Shown one piece after another: positions 1 through 7,887 of a stretch of 64,000 nt of DNA. The notes under the pieces were generated by a model. It had not been told where the DNA came from, made no database searches, and was given only the letters and a program-made list of their open reading frames with translations. The stretch lies in assembly GCA_019751945.1 (NCBI GenBank), contig JAIEMT010000010.1, positions 1 to 64,000 on the forward strand, written 5' to 3'. Numbering within the stretch: position 1 is the first letter of the stretch; the number at the start of each line of letters is the position of its first letter. The DNA comes from a bacterium. GTDB lineage: Bacteria > Bdellovibrionota > UBA1018. The position numbers were made by a program, and so were the translations under genes.

Positions 1-7
1 ACATTAA

Positions 8-2821
8 TTGACGCAATCAAATCAGGTGTCGTCCGGTATGTGGGACGATACTGTCGTCGGTTACATGGGACGGGACACCCCTTGGCTGGATTTCTTAGGT
101 CTCTCCAAAAAAATTCAAGATTCGTGGAAGAGCCAGGCCAAGAAGGAAGAAGAATCTCGTTCTAAAAAGAAATTAGAAATTCCAGCACCTTCGAAGGAAC
201 AATTGAAATCTGCGTCGGCTGAGACCGATCGAGCCATCGCGCAGTTTCGGAAGCAATCGGCAGGATTTCTTGCAGATTGGAAGCAGCAATCGGAAGCGAG
301 TGAAAGAGCTCTCGGAGCTTACTTAAAAAATCCATTGGAAATTCCAAAGGACCTCCCTCGGATGAAGCCTCCCGAACCCGTTAATGCGGAACAGCTTCGA
401 GACAAGCTTGTGAATTTGGCACAAGACCGACTAAAAAAATGGAAGACCACCGGGAAATTGGACGGAAGCCTTGGAGAGTTCATCATTCAAGCTGAGGTTC
501 TGGAACGATTGATGAGAGATGGAAGTTTCGATGCGAAGCAAGCGGAAGAAAAGTATCTCGAGTGGTATCGCGCTGATCGAAGGGAATTAGGTGCAATAGG
601 GGATATTCATTCTGCTCGGATTTTCTTACATCAGAAGTATATTGGAAATTACCGCCGCAACAATGCGTCCATGACAGACTACTATGAAGGAGTGAAAGGA
701 AACTGCGTCGCAAGCTCGCTCTTGTATACGGCGCACTTTCTCGACAATCCAAAATTTATTCCGAGCGATCACCGGTTTGGAGTTCAGGTTTATCGAGACC
801 ATTTGCAACCCGAGTTGTTCCAGAAGAAGAACGAGTTCTCTGCCAGTTCTCCTTACATGGTTCGCTCGTTGGTCAGCGGGGAGAACGTAGAAGGTGTTGA
901 GGCGCCGCTTTTGGATCCAGCATTTTTCTATGAAGCGTTCTTGAATAAACACGGCAAGACTTCGCAAATTTCGCCCGAAAAGTTTGTTTTAGTGAATTCG
1001 GATGCCTCAGCTTCAAACTTGCGACACTTTTTTTCCCCTCTAGATGAGGGGGACGACGGCCGAATTTCAGCGTTTAAAATAGCAACTTGGGGACAGAACT
1101 ATTTCGCGGATGGAGAAGTGCCCTTAGAATCCTCAATTCAATATAAAGACATGCTCTTTTCTCCGAATGCTGAGGCGAAAAAGGCAGGAACTAGGCGGTA
1201 CACCTCACAAAGGCGTGAGCATGCAGATCCGGCCCCCAGTCAGTTTGCTTCGAAGAGGATGAATTGGACGGTGGAGGGCAGCATTTCCGGTGCTAGTCTC
1301 TTTTCAAGCTGGGGAACTTTGAATTCTAATCCTTCAGGAAAGGGCGAGATGTTCGTAAAAGTTTTCGGCCTGACTCCGGAACAAGGCGAAAGTGTGAAAA
1401 AAGCAGTTCAGAAGGGGGATGTCGACGCCATAGAATTTTTAAACGGAATCCTTGAGCAGGAAAGAAAAAAGGTACTCGCTCATCCCGGAAAGAAGAAGCT
1501 GGAAGATGCTCTCCGGGATCCCTTCATGGCGGTTCAGTTTACCAAACAAGATATTCAAGAAATGGGCGTCTATGTGGGAAAGGCTACGAGTCTTTCCTCT
1601 CAGTTGCGCGAATCGAAGGTTTACACCACCTTCTACGAAAACCTAGCAAAGGGCAAAACGCTTTCAGATGCGGAGATAAAAAAGCTCAAGGAGCGGCAAG
1701 AAGAAGTTCCGCAGGAACTGACTTACCTGCAGTCCAAGAAGGAGTTACTCAATCTCAATTTTTTCAACCCCACACCCAATCTTTTAAATATTCAAGTTCC
1801 TGACCGTCGAATCCATGCCGATTTTGAAAGCTATTTTCGCTTTTATACTCAGGACCCCAAGCGAACTCTCCAGCTCATAGAAGAATTGCCCCCTGCTTCC
1901 AGACGGGCCCTGTTCGATTTTTGGGAGTTTCTAGGAATTTCGAAGCCCATTCTTTCGTTGCTGGCTGCTCAATTTGAGACCGGACAGATTCAGGTAAAAA
2001 AACCGGAAGCTAAGCCGGAGCATCTTTCTCAGCAGGGCAAGCAAGTAGAAGGGTTCTCTTTTACGTTGGTGATTAAAAAGCCCGTCGAATTACCCAGTCA
2101 GCCTGCTTACAAGCCATCCCAGGTTGAGGCTCCGTTGCTGGGGAACCCGGATGGAAAAAGGGCCTTCGAGTCTCAGGACAAAATTCGTCCGGCCGTTCCT
2201 GGACAAGAAGTGAAGAATCGAGATTACAAATTCCCTCGGATGCCCACTGGTGCTGTTTCGTGGATCTCTGAAGATACTTACACCGATCTAGTTCAGGAAT
2301 ATCTAGCAGGTATTTACCATATAGAAATTAATCCAAACATTGGATCTTCGCCGTCTCATCTCAGGCAAATTGCGAGCATAAAAGAACTTTTCGCTAAAGG
2401 AAGAGGGCTTCTACTACCCATTGATGAAGAACTTTTCGAGAGGGCGTTGGAGAAGCTTTCAAGTTTCCTTTCTCCCTCCGAGTTGGAAACTTATAGGCAG
2501 CGCCTGAGAGTCGTCTTGCTACACAACCTGGCACATATGGCAGAGTTTCCAGCAGAATATGACGCTCAATTTGTGGCTAAAGCTCAGGATCGGGAAAAGC
2601 GGGATATTCGAGTAGTGAATACTGCCGACGGGAAAGCCTTTGAAATTCGGAATGCTCCCAAATTTTGGGCCGATGTGATTCGAGACGCGGATGCATTGGT
2701 GAAATTGGGAGAACCCAATAATGATGCGCAGGAGTTTCTTTTTCACGAAAAGGAAAAGCCCAAGAATTGTCGGGTCGTGGGAACAGATATACGAAATCAA
2801 CCCATTGTACTTTGCAACTAG
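8..2821 (+). CDS. Large hypothetical protein, possible transglutaminase-like Cys
   Basis: An open frame of about 937 codons that I do not recognise as a named family. The frame opens directly after a TAA at 5-7, so the usable starts are TTG at 8, ATG at 38 or ATG at 65; too little upstream sequence is present to find a ribosome-binding site. The N-terminal 150 residues are charged and probably helical. Around residue 230 the segment KGNCVASSLLYTAHF, followed by SDHRFGVQVYRDH, resembles the catalytic Cys region of transglutaminase-like proteins, with C233 as the candidate nucleophile; this is a weak resemblance. No signal peptide or membrane segment is visible. The C-terminal third is acidic and unrecognised. 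It converges on the DUF72 gene with a 4-base gap. Confidence 0.75.
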   Translation: MTQSNQVSSGMWDDTVVGYMGRDTPWLDFLGLSKKIQDSWKSQAKKEEESRSKKKLEIPAPSKEQLKSASAETDRAIAQFRKQSAGFLADWKQQSEASERALGAYLKNPLEIPKDLPRMKPPEPVNAEQLRDKLVNLAQDRLKKWKTTGKLDGSLGEFIIQAEVLERLMRDGSFDAKQAEEKYLEWYRADRRELGAIGDIHSARIFLHQKYIGNYRRNNASMTDYYEGVKGNCVASSLLYTAHFLDNPKFIPSDHRFGVQVYRDHLQPELFQKKNEFSASSPYMVRSLVSGENVEGVEAPLLDPAFFYEAFLNKHGKTSQISPEKFVLVNSDASASNLRHFFSPLDEGDDGRISAFKIATWGQNYFADGEVPLESSIQYKDMLFSPNAEAKKAGTRRYTSQRREHADPAPSQFASKRMNWTVEGSISGASLFSSWGTLNSNPSGKGEMFVKVFGLTPEQGESVKKAVQKGDVDAIEFLNGILEQERKKVLAHPGKKKLEDALRDPFMAVQFTKQDIQEMGVYVGKATSLSSQLRESKVYTTFYENLAKGKTLSDAEIKKLKERQEEVPQELTYLQSKKELLNLNFFNPTPNLLNIQVPDRRIHADFESYFRFYTQDPKRTLQLIEELPPASRRALFDFWEFLGISKPILSLLAAQFETGQIQVKKPEAKPEHLSQQGKQVEGFSFTLVIKKPVELPSQPAYKPSQVEAPLLGNPDGKRAFESQDKIRPAVPGQEVKNRDYKFPRMPTGAVSWISEDTYTDLVQEYLAGIYHIEINPNIGSSPSHLRQIASIKELFAKGRGLLLPIDEELFERALEKLSSFLSPSELETYRQRLRVVLLHNLAHMAEFPAEYDAQFVAKAQDREKRDIRVVNTADGKAFEIRNAPKFWADVIRDADALVKLGEPNNDAQEFLFHEKEKPKNCRVVGTDIRNQPIVLCN

Positions 2822-2825
2822 CGAC

Positions 2826-3644
2826 CTACCCCAACGCCTTGATCAAATTCATCGCATCAAACGGCGAATACTCTTTTTCATCCGTAGAGAAATAAACAAA
2901 CACGTCGAGCCCGCTGTCGGCCCAGGCTTTCACCTGCTTCGCCCATTTCTTAATCGCCGCCGGCGTGTAACCCTTCTTGTACTTCTTATCCTCGCCATGC
3001 ATCCGCACGTACACAAAGTTGGCCGTGATTTCTTCGATGAGAGGAGTCTTGCTGCTCGAGTCGGCAACGACTGCAGCGATTCCTAATTCTTTCATCATCT
3101 GCAGAAACGTCTCATTCTGAAAACTCTTGTGACGAAATTCGAAAGCATGGCGGATGGGATATTTTCCGCCCGGGTCGGTGCAGGCTCGGTCTTTGATTTT
3201 ATCGCTGTGTTTTAAAGACAGCTCGGCTGCTTTTATAGAGTTGTGGGGCAGGAGCTTGAAGAATTTATCGAATCGATCGTCTTTGAGCATCACATTCGGC
3301 GGGAGTTGCCAGAGAATCGGGCCGAGTTTGGGTCCGAGTTTGAAAAGTCCCGACGCGAGAAAGGTGGCGAGCGGTTCTTCGCATTCTTTCAAACGTAGAA
3401 CGTGGGTCATGAACTGCGGGGCTTTGACGGCGAAGATGAAATCTTTGGGCACTTGATCGGCCCAGCTCTGAAATGAATCGGGCTTTTGTAGCGAGTAAAA
3501 CGTTCCGTTGATTTCGATCGACGTGAGTTTGCTCGCGGCGTACTCGAGTTCTTTTTTTTGCGACAATCCCTTTGGGTAGAAATCGCCTCGCCAAGGAGCG
3601 TAAGTCCAACCGGACATGCCGACGCGGATTTTTCCTGAAGCCAT
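2826..3644 (-). CDS. DUF72 (YecE-like) family protein
   Basis: A 272-residue TIM-barrel protein of the DUF72/YecE family, whose biochemical role is not settled. The diagnostic N-terminus is present (VGMSGWTYAPWRGDFYP), followed by the conserved SIEINGTFYSLQ strand, FIFAVKAPQFMTH, and the C-terminal VYVRMHGE motif. Length matches the family (about 240-290 residues). It is the last gene of a minus-strand series that begins with the RAYT and ligD genes and sits 9 bases after the ligase-fold gene, so it is probably co-transcribed. DUF72 genes sometimes neighbour DNA repair genes, but no function should be inferred from that alone. The ATG at 3644 is the natural start. Confidence 0.92.
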   Translation of the reverse strand: MASGKIRVGMSGWTYAPWRGDFYPKGLSQKKELEYAASKLTSIEINGTFYSLQKPDSFQSWADQVPKDFIFAVKAPQFMTHVLRLKECEEPLATFLASGLFKLGPKLGPILWQLPPNVMLKDDRFDKFFKLLPHNSIKAAELSLKHSDKIKDRACTDPGGKYPIRHAFEFRHKSFQNETFLQMMKELGIAAVVADSSSKTPLIEEITANFVYVRMHGEDKKYKKGYTPAAIKKWAKQVKAWADSGLDVFVYFSTDEKEYSPFDAMNLIKALG

Positions 3645-3653
3645 TGTTCTATC

Positions 3654-4262
3654 TTATCGGATTCTGCAGCGAAGGATCGAAGTATCTTTATAACCCGGGC
3701 TCTGGGATTTGAAAACCAGGCCTTCGATATCTTCCTGAGTCTTGGAGAGCACTTCCATGCACTTTTCTAAAGAAGTGATCAAGGGAAGCGTCTTTAAATG
3801 AGGCGAGATGAAGTCACGGGGGAGTTTTTTCCAGCGTTCTTGAAACGACAAGCGCTCCAAGGTTTTTCCGTCTTCCTTCAGGAAGTCGAAAAGAAAAATC
3901 TTTTCCTTCGGCTTGAGCCATTCGCCTTCCACCACATTCCAACCCGTTGAAGGAGTGAAGAGGCGGCGAATTTCTTTTTCCATCGCCGGTGAGAGAATTT
4001 GTTTATGCAGCTGCCCCTGGCGATTGTAAGCCAGAATTTTCGTGTCTTCATCGGAAGGGATGTGAAGCTGCACGCGATGACCGTGAATTTTGAGTTGACC
4101 TACCCAGCCTGCGTCCAAAACTTTTTTCACCGCCTCGGAGTTCGGGCGAATTTCTGTTTTTGGATGAGGTGCACGAATAAAACGGGACGGCATTAGCGGT
4201 ACTCGCTTGGATAAAACGGTTTCTTCGAAAATCCCCGGAAGCCGACTGACCATCCCCTGCAT
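3654..4262 (-). CDS. Small ATP-dependent DNA/RNA ligase-fold nucleotidyltransferase
   Basis: A 202-residue protein with the nucleotidyltransferase core of covalent nucleic-acid ligases. Visible motifs: motif I as K58-I-H-G-H-R63 (DNA ligases usually have KxDGxR; KxHG occurs in Rnl2-type RNA ligases), YNRQGQ near 79-84, VEGEW at 111-115, motif III IFLFDFL at 122-128, motif IV E180-GLVF-K185, and a motif V-like tail LRCRIR at 197-202 in which the usual lysines are arginines. It ends there, so there is no OB-fold domain. Substrate (DNA or RNA) cannot be decided. It lies 49 bases downstream of the unknown 201-residue gene and two genes after ligD, whose own ligase domain has lost its lysine; complementation in trans is inferred. 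ATG 4262 is used; ATG 4253 is also possible. Confidence 0.75.
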   Translation of the reverse strand: MQGMVSRLPGIFEETVLSKRVPLMPSRFIRAPHPKTEIRPNSEAVKKVLDAGWVGQLKIHGHRVQLHIPSDEDTKILAYNRQGQLHKQILSPAMEKEIRRLFTPSTGWNVVEGEWLKPKEKIFLFDFLKEDGKTLERLSFQERWKKLPRDFISPHLKTLPLITSLEKCMEVLSKTQEDIEGLVFKSQSPGYKDTSILRCRIR

Positions 4263-4311
4263 AGGGATTTAGAGGTAGAAGGAAAACCTCCGGAGAGCAA
4301 GCTCGATTTCA

Positions 4312-4917
4312 TTACCGGATGTAGTTCTTAATCTTGAGCTGCTTGAGTAAGTCTCTCAAGTCTTCCGACTTTTTTGCGTAGCGCTTTGCGCCTTCTGCGG
4401 CACCGGGTCGAGCTTTCATAAGCATCGGTTTAAATAGGTTTGAAAGAACTTCCTCAGGTAAAACCTGAAGTGCTTCGACGACTGCGTCATAGTGCGCTTC
4501 TAAAACTTTTCCGTCAAAGCGCACGCTCGCGTAATCGCGTACGATCAAATCTTCAGCGGCTTCTTCGCCCCAGGCTTTTGCAAAATCTTCGGCGTCTTCC
4601 TCGGTGAGGCCAGCGCTTGCGTCCATGATGACGTAGGTCACCATCGTTTCATCGCCCAAAACTTTGAACGACTTGTTCATGCCGTTCAGCAGGCGCTTGG
4701 AATATTCTTTCTCGGTGAAATTTAGAATCACATCTTTGTGGATGGTGGCTTCGCCTTCAAAGTGCTTGGCTTGGTCCTGCGCCTCGCGAAACTGATCAAT
4801 CGCGCGCGCGACTTCTGCCGGAGGAGTGAGCGTGTCGGCCGACTCGGCTTTGTCGGTTCTCGTCTTCCGAGTTTTGAAAGGGTCAGCTGCTGCTTTTTTA
4901 GGCTTAGATGGAACCAT
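4312..4917 (-). CDS. Hypothetical protein in the ligD operon
   Basis: A 201-residue soluble protein that I do not recognise. The first 30 residues are Lys/Pro/Ala-rich and probably disordered; the rest is acidic and helical with a Lys-rich end (KKSEDLRDLLKQLKIKNYIR). It is not a Ku homologue: the Ku N-terminal pattern and its length (about 260-300) are absent. No signal peptide, membrane segment or catalytic motif is visible. It lies 42 bases after ligD and 49 bases before the ligase-fold gene on the same strand, so it is probably part of the same transcript. A role in DNA repair is guilt by association only. Confidence 0.8.
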   Translation of the reverse strand: MVPSKPKKAAADPFKTRKTRTDKAESADTLTPPAEVARAIDQFREAQDQAKHFEGEATIHKDVILNFTEKEYSKRLLNGMNKSFKVLGDETMVTYVIMDASAGLTEEDAEDFAKAWGEEAAEDLIVRDYASVRFDGKVLEAHYDAVVEALQVLPEEVLSNLFKPMLMKARPGAAEGAKRYAKKSEDLRDLLKQLKIKNYIR

Positions 4918-4959
4918 AGTTTCTCCGCGATAGAACGATCGACGGGTGGCGCGAAAAAC

Positions 4960-7077
4960 TTAACTCTTTTTGCGGTGAGTTAGAAGCTTTTTCAAGCACT
5001 GAGCGATATCGACTTGACGCTTGAGGAGCGGATCCCAGAGATCTCCCAAGCGATCTAGTCGGTCAGCAGAATTGTGGATCGTATAAGCCGTAGGATCCAA
5101 TTTCGGCGTCACTTCCGACCACTTTAAAGGAGTGGAGACGGGAGCTCCCGGACGCGGGCGTACGGAGTAAACAGACGCCAGAGTTTGGCCAATCCGATTT
5201 TGCATGAAATCGAGGTACATTCGGCCGCCGCGTTTTCCCGGTGCACGCTCGAGTGTGGTCATCGAAGGAAAGCGGGTGTGGATTTCTTGACAGACGGCTT
5301 CGGCAAACTCGCGGGCTTTTTCGAATTCGAATTGGGCGTGGAGGGGAACACAGACGTGAAGTCCAGTGGCTCCCGAGGTTTTACAGAAATTTTCGGCGCC
5401 GATTTTTTCTAAGAGTTTGTGGCATTCGAGTGCGACTTCCACGACCTGAGAAAATTTTTGGCGGTCGGGGTCGAGGTCGATAACCAAGTAATCGGGGTTG
5501 TCGATTTTTTGGGTGCGCGAAAACCAGGGATTCATTTCGATGCAGCCTAGGTTTGCGAGATGCAGAAGGGTTTCTTCGTTGTCGCAGACAACGTAGTCGA
5601 CTGATTTTTCTGCGGACTCGGAGTAGATGCGTTCCGTTTTTAGCCAGCGCGGTTTGTAGCCGGTGTAATCTTTTTGATAAAAACCTTGGGCTTCGATTCC
5701 GTCGGGAAATCGATGGAGCGACATCGGCCGGTCTTCGAGGTGGGGCAAAAGCGCGGGCGCGACGGATCGGTAGTAGTTGATGAGATCTTCTTTCGTGATC
5801 TTTTCTTTTCGCCAGTAAAGTTTCTTGAGATGGGTGAAGACGGGGCTGCGCGCGGTTTCTTTGGATGTCTTCGGTGCGTCGCCTTCGATTTGGAGCCAGT
5901 CGGAGGAGACTCCGCTTGCGTACGGGGAACTGGGATTGCGTGCGAGAATGGCTGCGGCCTTTGGGGGTTTCGATGCCGTTTCCGTGGTCTTCAACGGATT
6001 TTTGGTGAGTTTTAGTTTCTGAAGTTTTTCGAGGCGCTCATTCAGGGGCGCATCTCTCAGATCTTGTCCATCGATGTAAAGTAGGTCGAAGATGGAATAC
6101 TCACTTCCATCTCGGGAAATTTCGCCGTCCAGAACTGCGTTGAGATTTGCGGCTTCCAACGCCTGAGTGATCTTCGGAAATTTCCTCGTGAAGCTTAGAA
6201 GTTTTTTGGAATGAATGCTGACTCGCTTGCCTTCTGCTTCGCTGATGGCGCGGAGTCCGTCGGTGAGGGGAGTGTAAAGCCATCCCTTGCCGAGTTCTTT
6301 GGATTTTTCTTGGCGAGGAAGCATGGGGAGCACGCGCCTGGGGACGGGATCGGATATTCCTTTTCGGGGTTTTGCAGACTTCGCAGCGGCGAGAGTTTTC
6401 GGCGTGAGAAGGGAAGTTGGCGCCGCCTTCTTCGCTGCGCTCGCTTTCTTGGTGAGAACCTGAAGCTTTGCTTCTTTCGCGCGTTTCGGAAGCCAGACTT
6501 CTCCTTTCTTCTCAGCTTGTGCAGTGATCTCACTCAGCGTTCTTCCAGTCGCCGCTGAACGATCCTCTTCTTTTCGAATCTTGTAAGAGGAATGCTCGTC
6601 GCGTTTCTTCACCAGGAGCCAGCTCTTCTGGTCTCCGTCTTTGAATCGAATCAGCGCAAACTCGCCTTTCAATTTCTCTCCGTCGAGAACGAAGGTGATG
6701 TGGCCTTTTTCGAGACCTTTGAGCATCGCTTTCTCACCACCGCCGCCGCGCTCTTCGTAAGTCCCGTGATCCCAAATCATCACCGTGCCCGCGCCGTAGT
6801 TTCCCTTCGGAATAATTCCTTCGAACGAACCGTAGGGAATGGGATGGTCTTCGACGTAAACGGCCAGGCGTTGATCGGTGGGATTCAGCGACGGCCCGCG
6901 CGGAACGGCCCAGCTTTTGAACACGCCATCCATTTCTAGTCGGAAGTCGAAGTGCAGGCGCGACGCCTTGTGCATCTGAATGACGAAACGCAGATCGCCC
7001 TTTCGCGGCGCCGATTTTCCCGGTGGCTCAGGAGTTTGGTCGAACTTTCGTTTACGGTTGTATTCACGCAGGCTCAT
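4960..7077 (-). CDS. ligD: LigD-type repair protein: phosphoesterase, degenerate ligase, polymerase
   Basis: A 705-residue homologue of the bacterial non-homologous end-joining protein LigD, in the order phosphoesterase, ligase, polymerase. The 3'-phosphoesterase domain (about 28-165) keeps H36, H42, D44, R46 and H78. The primase-polymerase domain (about 410-690) keeps the DLD pair D534/D536 and a third Asp at D623 (YLDFMQN). Between them (about 248-400) is a recognisable ligase nucleotidyltransferase domain with intact LDGE (316-319) and FDLLYIDG (330-337), but the motif I lysine is Leu (LTDGLR, 271-276), motif IV is AAAILAR (374-380) and motif V is DWLQIE (393-398). There is no OB-fold. Ligase activity is therefore unlikely; end trimming and polymerisation look intact. 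The ATG overlaps the upstream RAYT stop as ATGA. No ku gene is in the window. Confidence 0.93.
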   Translation of the reverse strand: MSLREYNRKRKFDQTPEPPGKSAPRKGDLRFVIQMHKASRLHFDFRLEMDGVFKSWAVPRGPSLNPTDQRLAVYVEDHPIPYGSFEGIIPKGNYGAGTVMIWDHGTYEERGGGGEKAMLKGLEKGHITFVLDGEKLKGEFALIRFKDGDQKSWLLVKKRDEHSSYKIRKEEDRSAATGRTLSEITAQAEKKGEVWLPKRAKEAKLQVLTKKASAAKKAAPTSLLTPKTLAAAKSAKPRKGISDPVPRRVLPMLPRQEKSKELGKGWLYTPLTDGLRAISEAEGKRVSIHSKKLLSFTRKFPKITQALEAANLNAVLDGEISRDGSEYSIFDLLYIDGQDLRDAPLNERLEKLQKLKLTKNPLKTTETASKPPKAAAILARNPSSPYASGVSSDWLQIEGDAPKTSKETARSPVFTHLKKLYWRKEKITKEDLINYYRSVAPALLPHLEDRPMSLHRFPDGIEAQGFYQKDYTGYKPRWLKTERIYSESAEKSVDYVVCDNEETLLHLANLGCIEMNPWFSRTQKIDNPDYLVIDLDPDRQKFSQVVEVALECHKLLEKIGAENFCKTSGATGLHVCVPLHAQFEFEKAREFAEAVCQEIHTRFPSMTTLERAPGKRGGRMYLDFMQNRIGQTLASVYSVRPRPGAPVSTPLKWSEVTPKLDPTAYTIHNSADRLDRLGDLWDPLLKRQVDIAQCLKKLLTHRKKS

Positions 7078-7595
7078 GGATCTGGTTCCAGATAAACAAT
7101 TCCATCTTCTTGTAAGCGGTTCAGAAGAAGTTTACTCCTCCGGCCCATTCCTTCCAAGACGTTCAAGAGAATATAGTTGGCGGTGTTCTTGTACTGGCGG
7201 CCCCAGTCCACAATCTTCGACCAGGCCAATCCATCCCAAAATTTCCTGGCGCTGCCCTTAATCGCCCCGGTCATCATCACGGCAACGGTGCCGGCAAATT
7301 CGCGTAAGAAAGCTTGGAATTGTTCTCTTTTGCGGGCCTGTACTAGCAGGTGGAGGTGGTTTCCTACATTGGCGAAGCGATACACGCGGATCTGATTTTT
7401 TTTGGAAATGTACTTGAGGAGCTCTTGGATTCGCCACTTTTCTTGGATCAGCGAGCGGCTTCCTCTCGTGCTTCTGAGTGTGAGATGCATGGTGCGCTTC
7501 GGGTCGAAGGGGCGTTGGGTTTTTCGTCGACCTCTTCTGTGGCTGCCTCCGTGTTCTCTTTGGGGTTTGGGTAGGAAGGAGAGCTGGTTGGGCAT
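7074..7595 (-). CDS. REP-associated tyrosine transposase (IS200-like Y1 fold)
   Basis: A 173-residue protein of the RAYT/TnpA_REP branch of Y1 HUH nucleases, which act on REP palindromes by single-strand cleavage and joining. The HUH motif is visible as NVGNHLHLLVQ, and the C-terminal helix carries candidate nucleophile tyrosines (YKNTANYILLN). The N-terminus is basic. It is a single-copy gene without insertion-sequence ends, as RAYTs usually are. Its TGA overlaps the ligD ATG (ATGA), so the two are translationally coupled. A REP-like palindrome lies 105 bases upstream (7701-7797), which fits the family's habit of sitting beside its own target. Confidence 0.85.
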   Translation of the reverse strand: MPNQLSFLPKPQREHGGSHRRGRRKTQRPFDPKRTMHLTLRSTRGSRSLIQEKWRIQELLKYISKKNQIRVYRFANVGNHLHLLVQARKREQFQAFLREFAGTVAVMMTGAIKGSARKFWDGLAWSKIVDWGRQYKNTANYILLNVLEGMGRRSKLLLNRLQEDGIVYLEPDP

Positions 7596-7700
7596 GGAGT
7601 GGTTATAGCAGAAATTATTTCAGGGGCAATGGGTTTTTATTTGATTATTTGCGATATTTTGATTGGATTTTGAAGATTGTGCTGGTGGCGGTGTCTGCCT

Positions 7701-7797
7701 AACGCCCCTCCTGGTTGTTCCTTCGGGACTCTCGGCCATCCAGGCCTCGCCTGCGCTGCGCGCAGGACCGTCCCGAAGGCCTTGGAGAAGGGGAGTT
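7701..7797. repeat. REP-like nested palindrome beside the RAYT gene
   Basis: A 10-base perfect inverted repeat, CCTTCGGGAC at 7720-7729 and GTCCCGAAGG at 7770-7779, encloses a second hairpin with a 7-bp stem and 3-base loop (7750-7756 with 7760-7766). The outer arms also pair imperfectly (cgcccctcc near 7703 with ggagaagggg near 7784). GC content is clearly above the flanks. Nested palindromes of this size next to a RAYT gene are typical REP/BIME elements. The stretch 7596-7887 otherwise holds no gene; an open frame from 7663 reads through the palindrome but its translation there looks non-coding. Confidence 0.7.
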
Positions 7798-7887
7798 TGG
7801 GTTGTGGATGTTTTTGTTTTGGGGAATCTTGGTGCTTGTAATTCTTTTTTTGGGAAAAGTTATGGGCTTGTGAGATTGTCGCCGACT

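Noticed and set aside
3154-3456. Antisense frame within the DUF72 gene
   Set aside because: It lies entirely within a confidently assigned gene on the other strand and has no recognisable product; many similar frames elsewhere are shadows.
4312-4917. Ku protein
   Set aside because: Length and N-terminal pattern do not match Ku; no Ku-core sequence is visible.
7663-7887. N-terminal extension of the MFS frame
   Set aside because: It translates the REP-like palindrome, and the transporter N-terminus begins at 7888.
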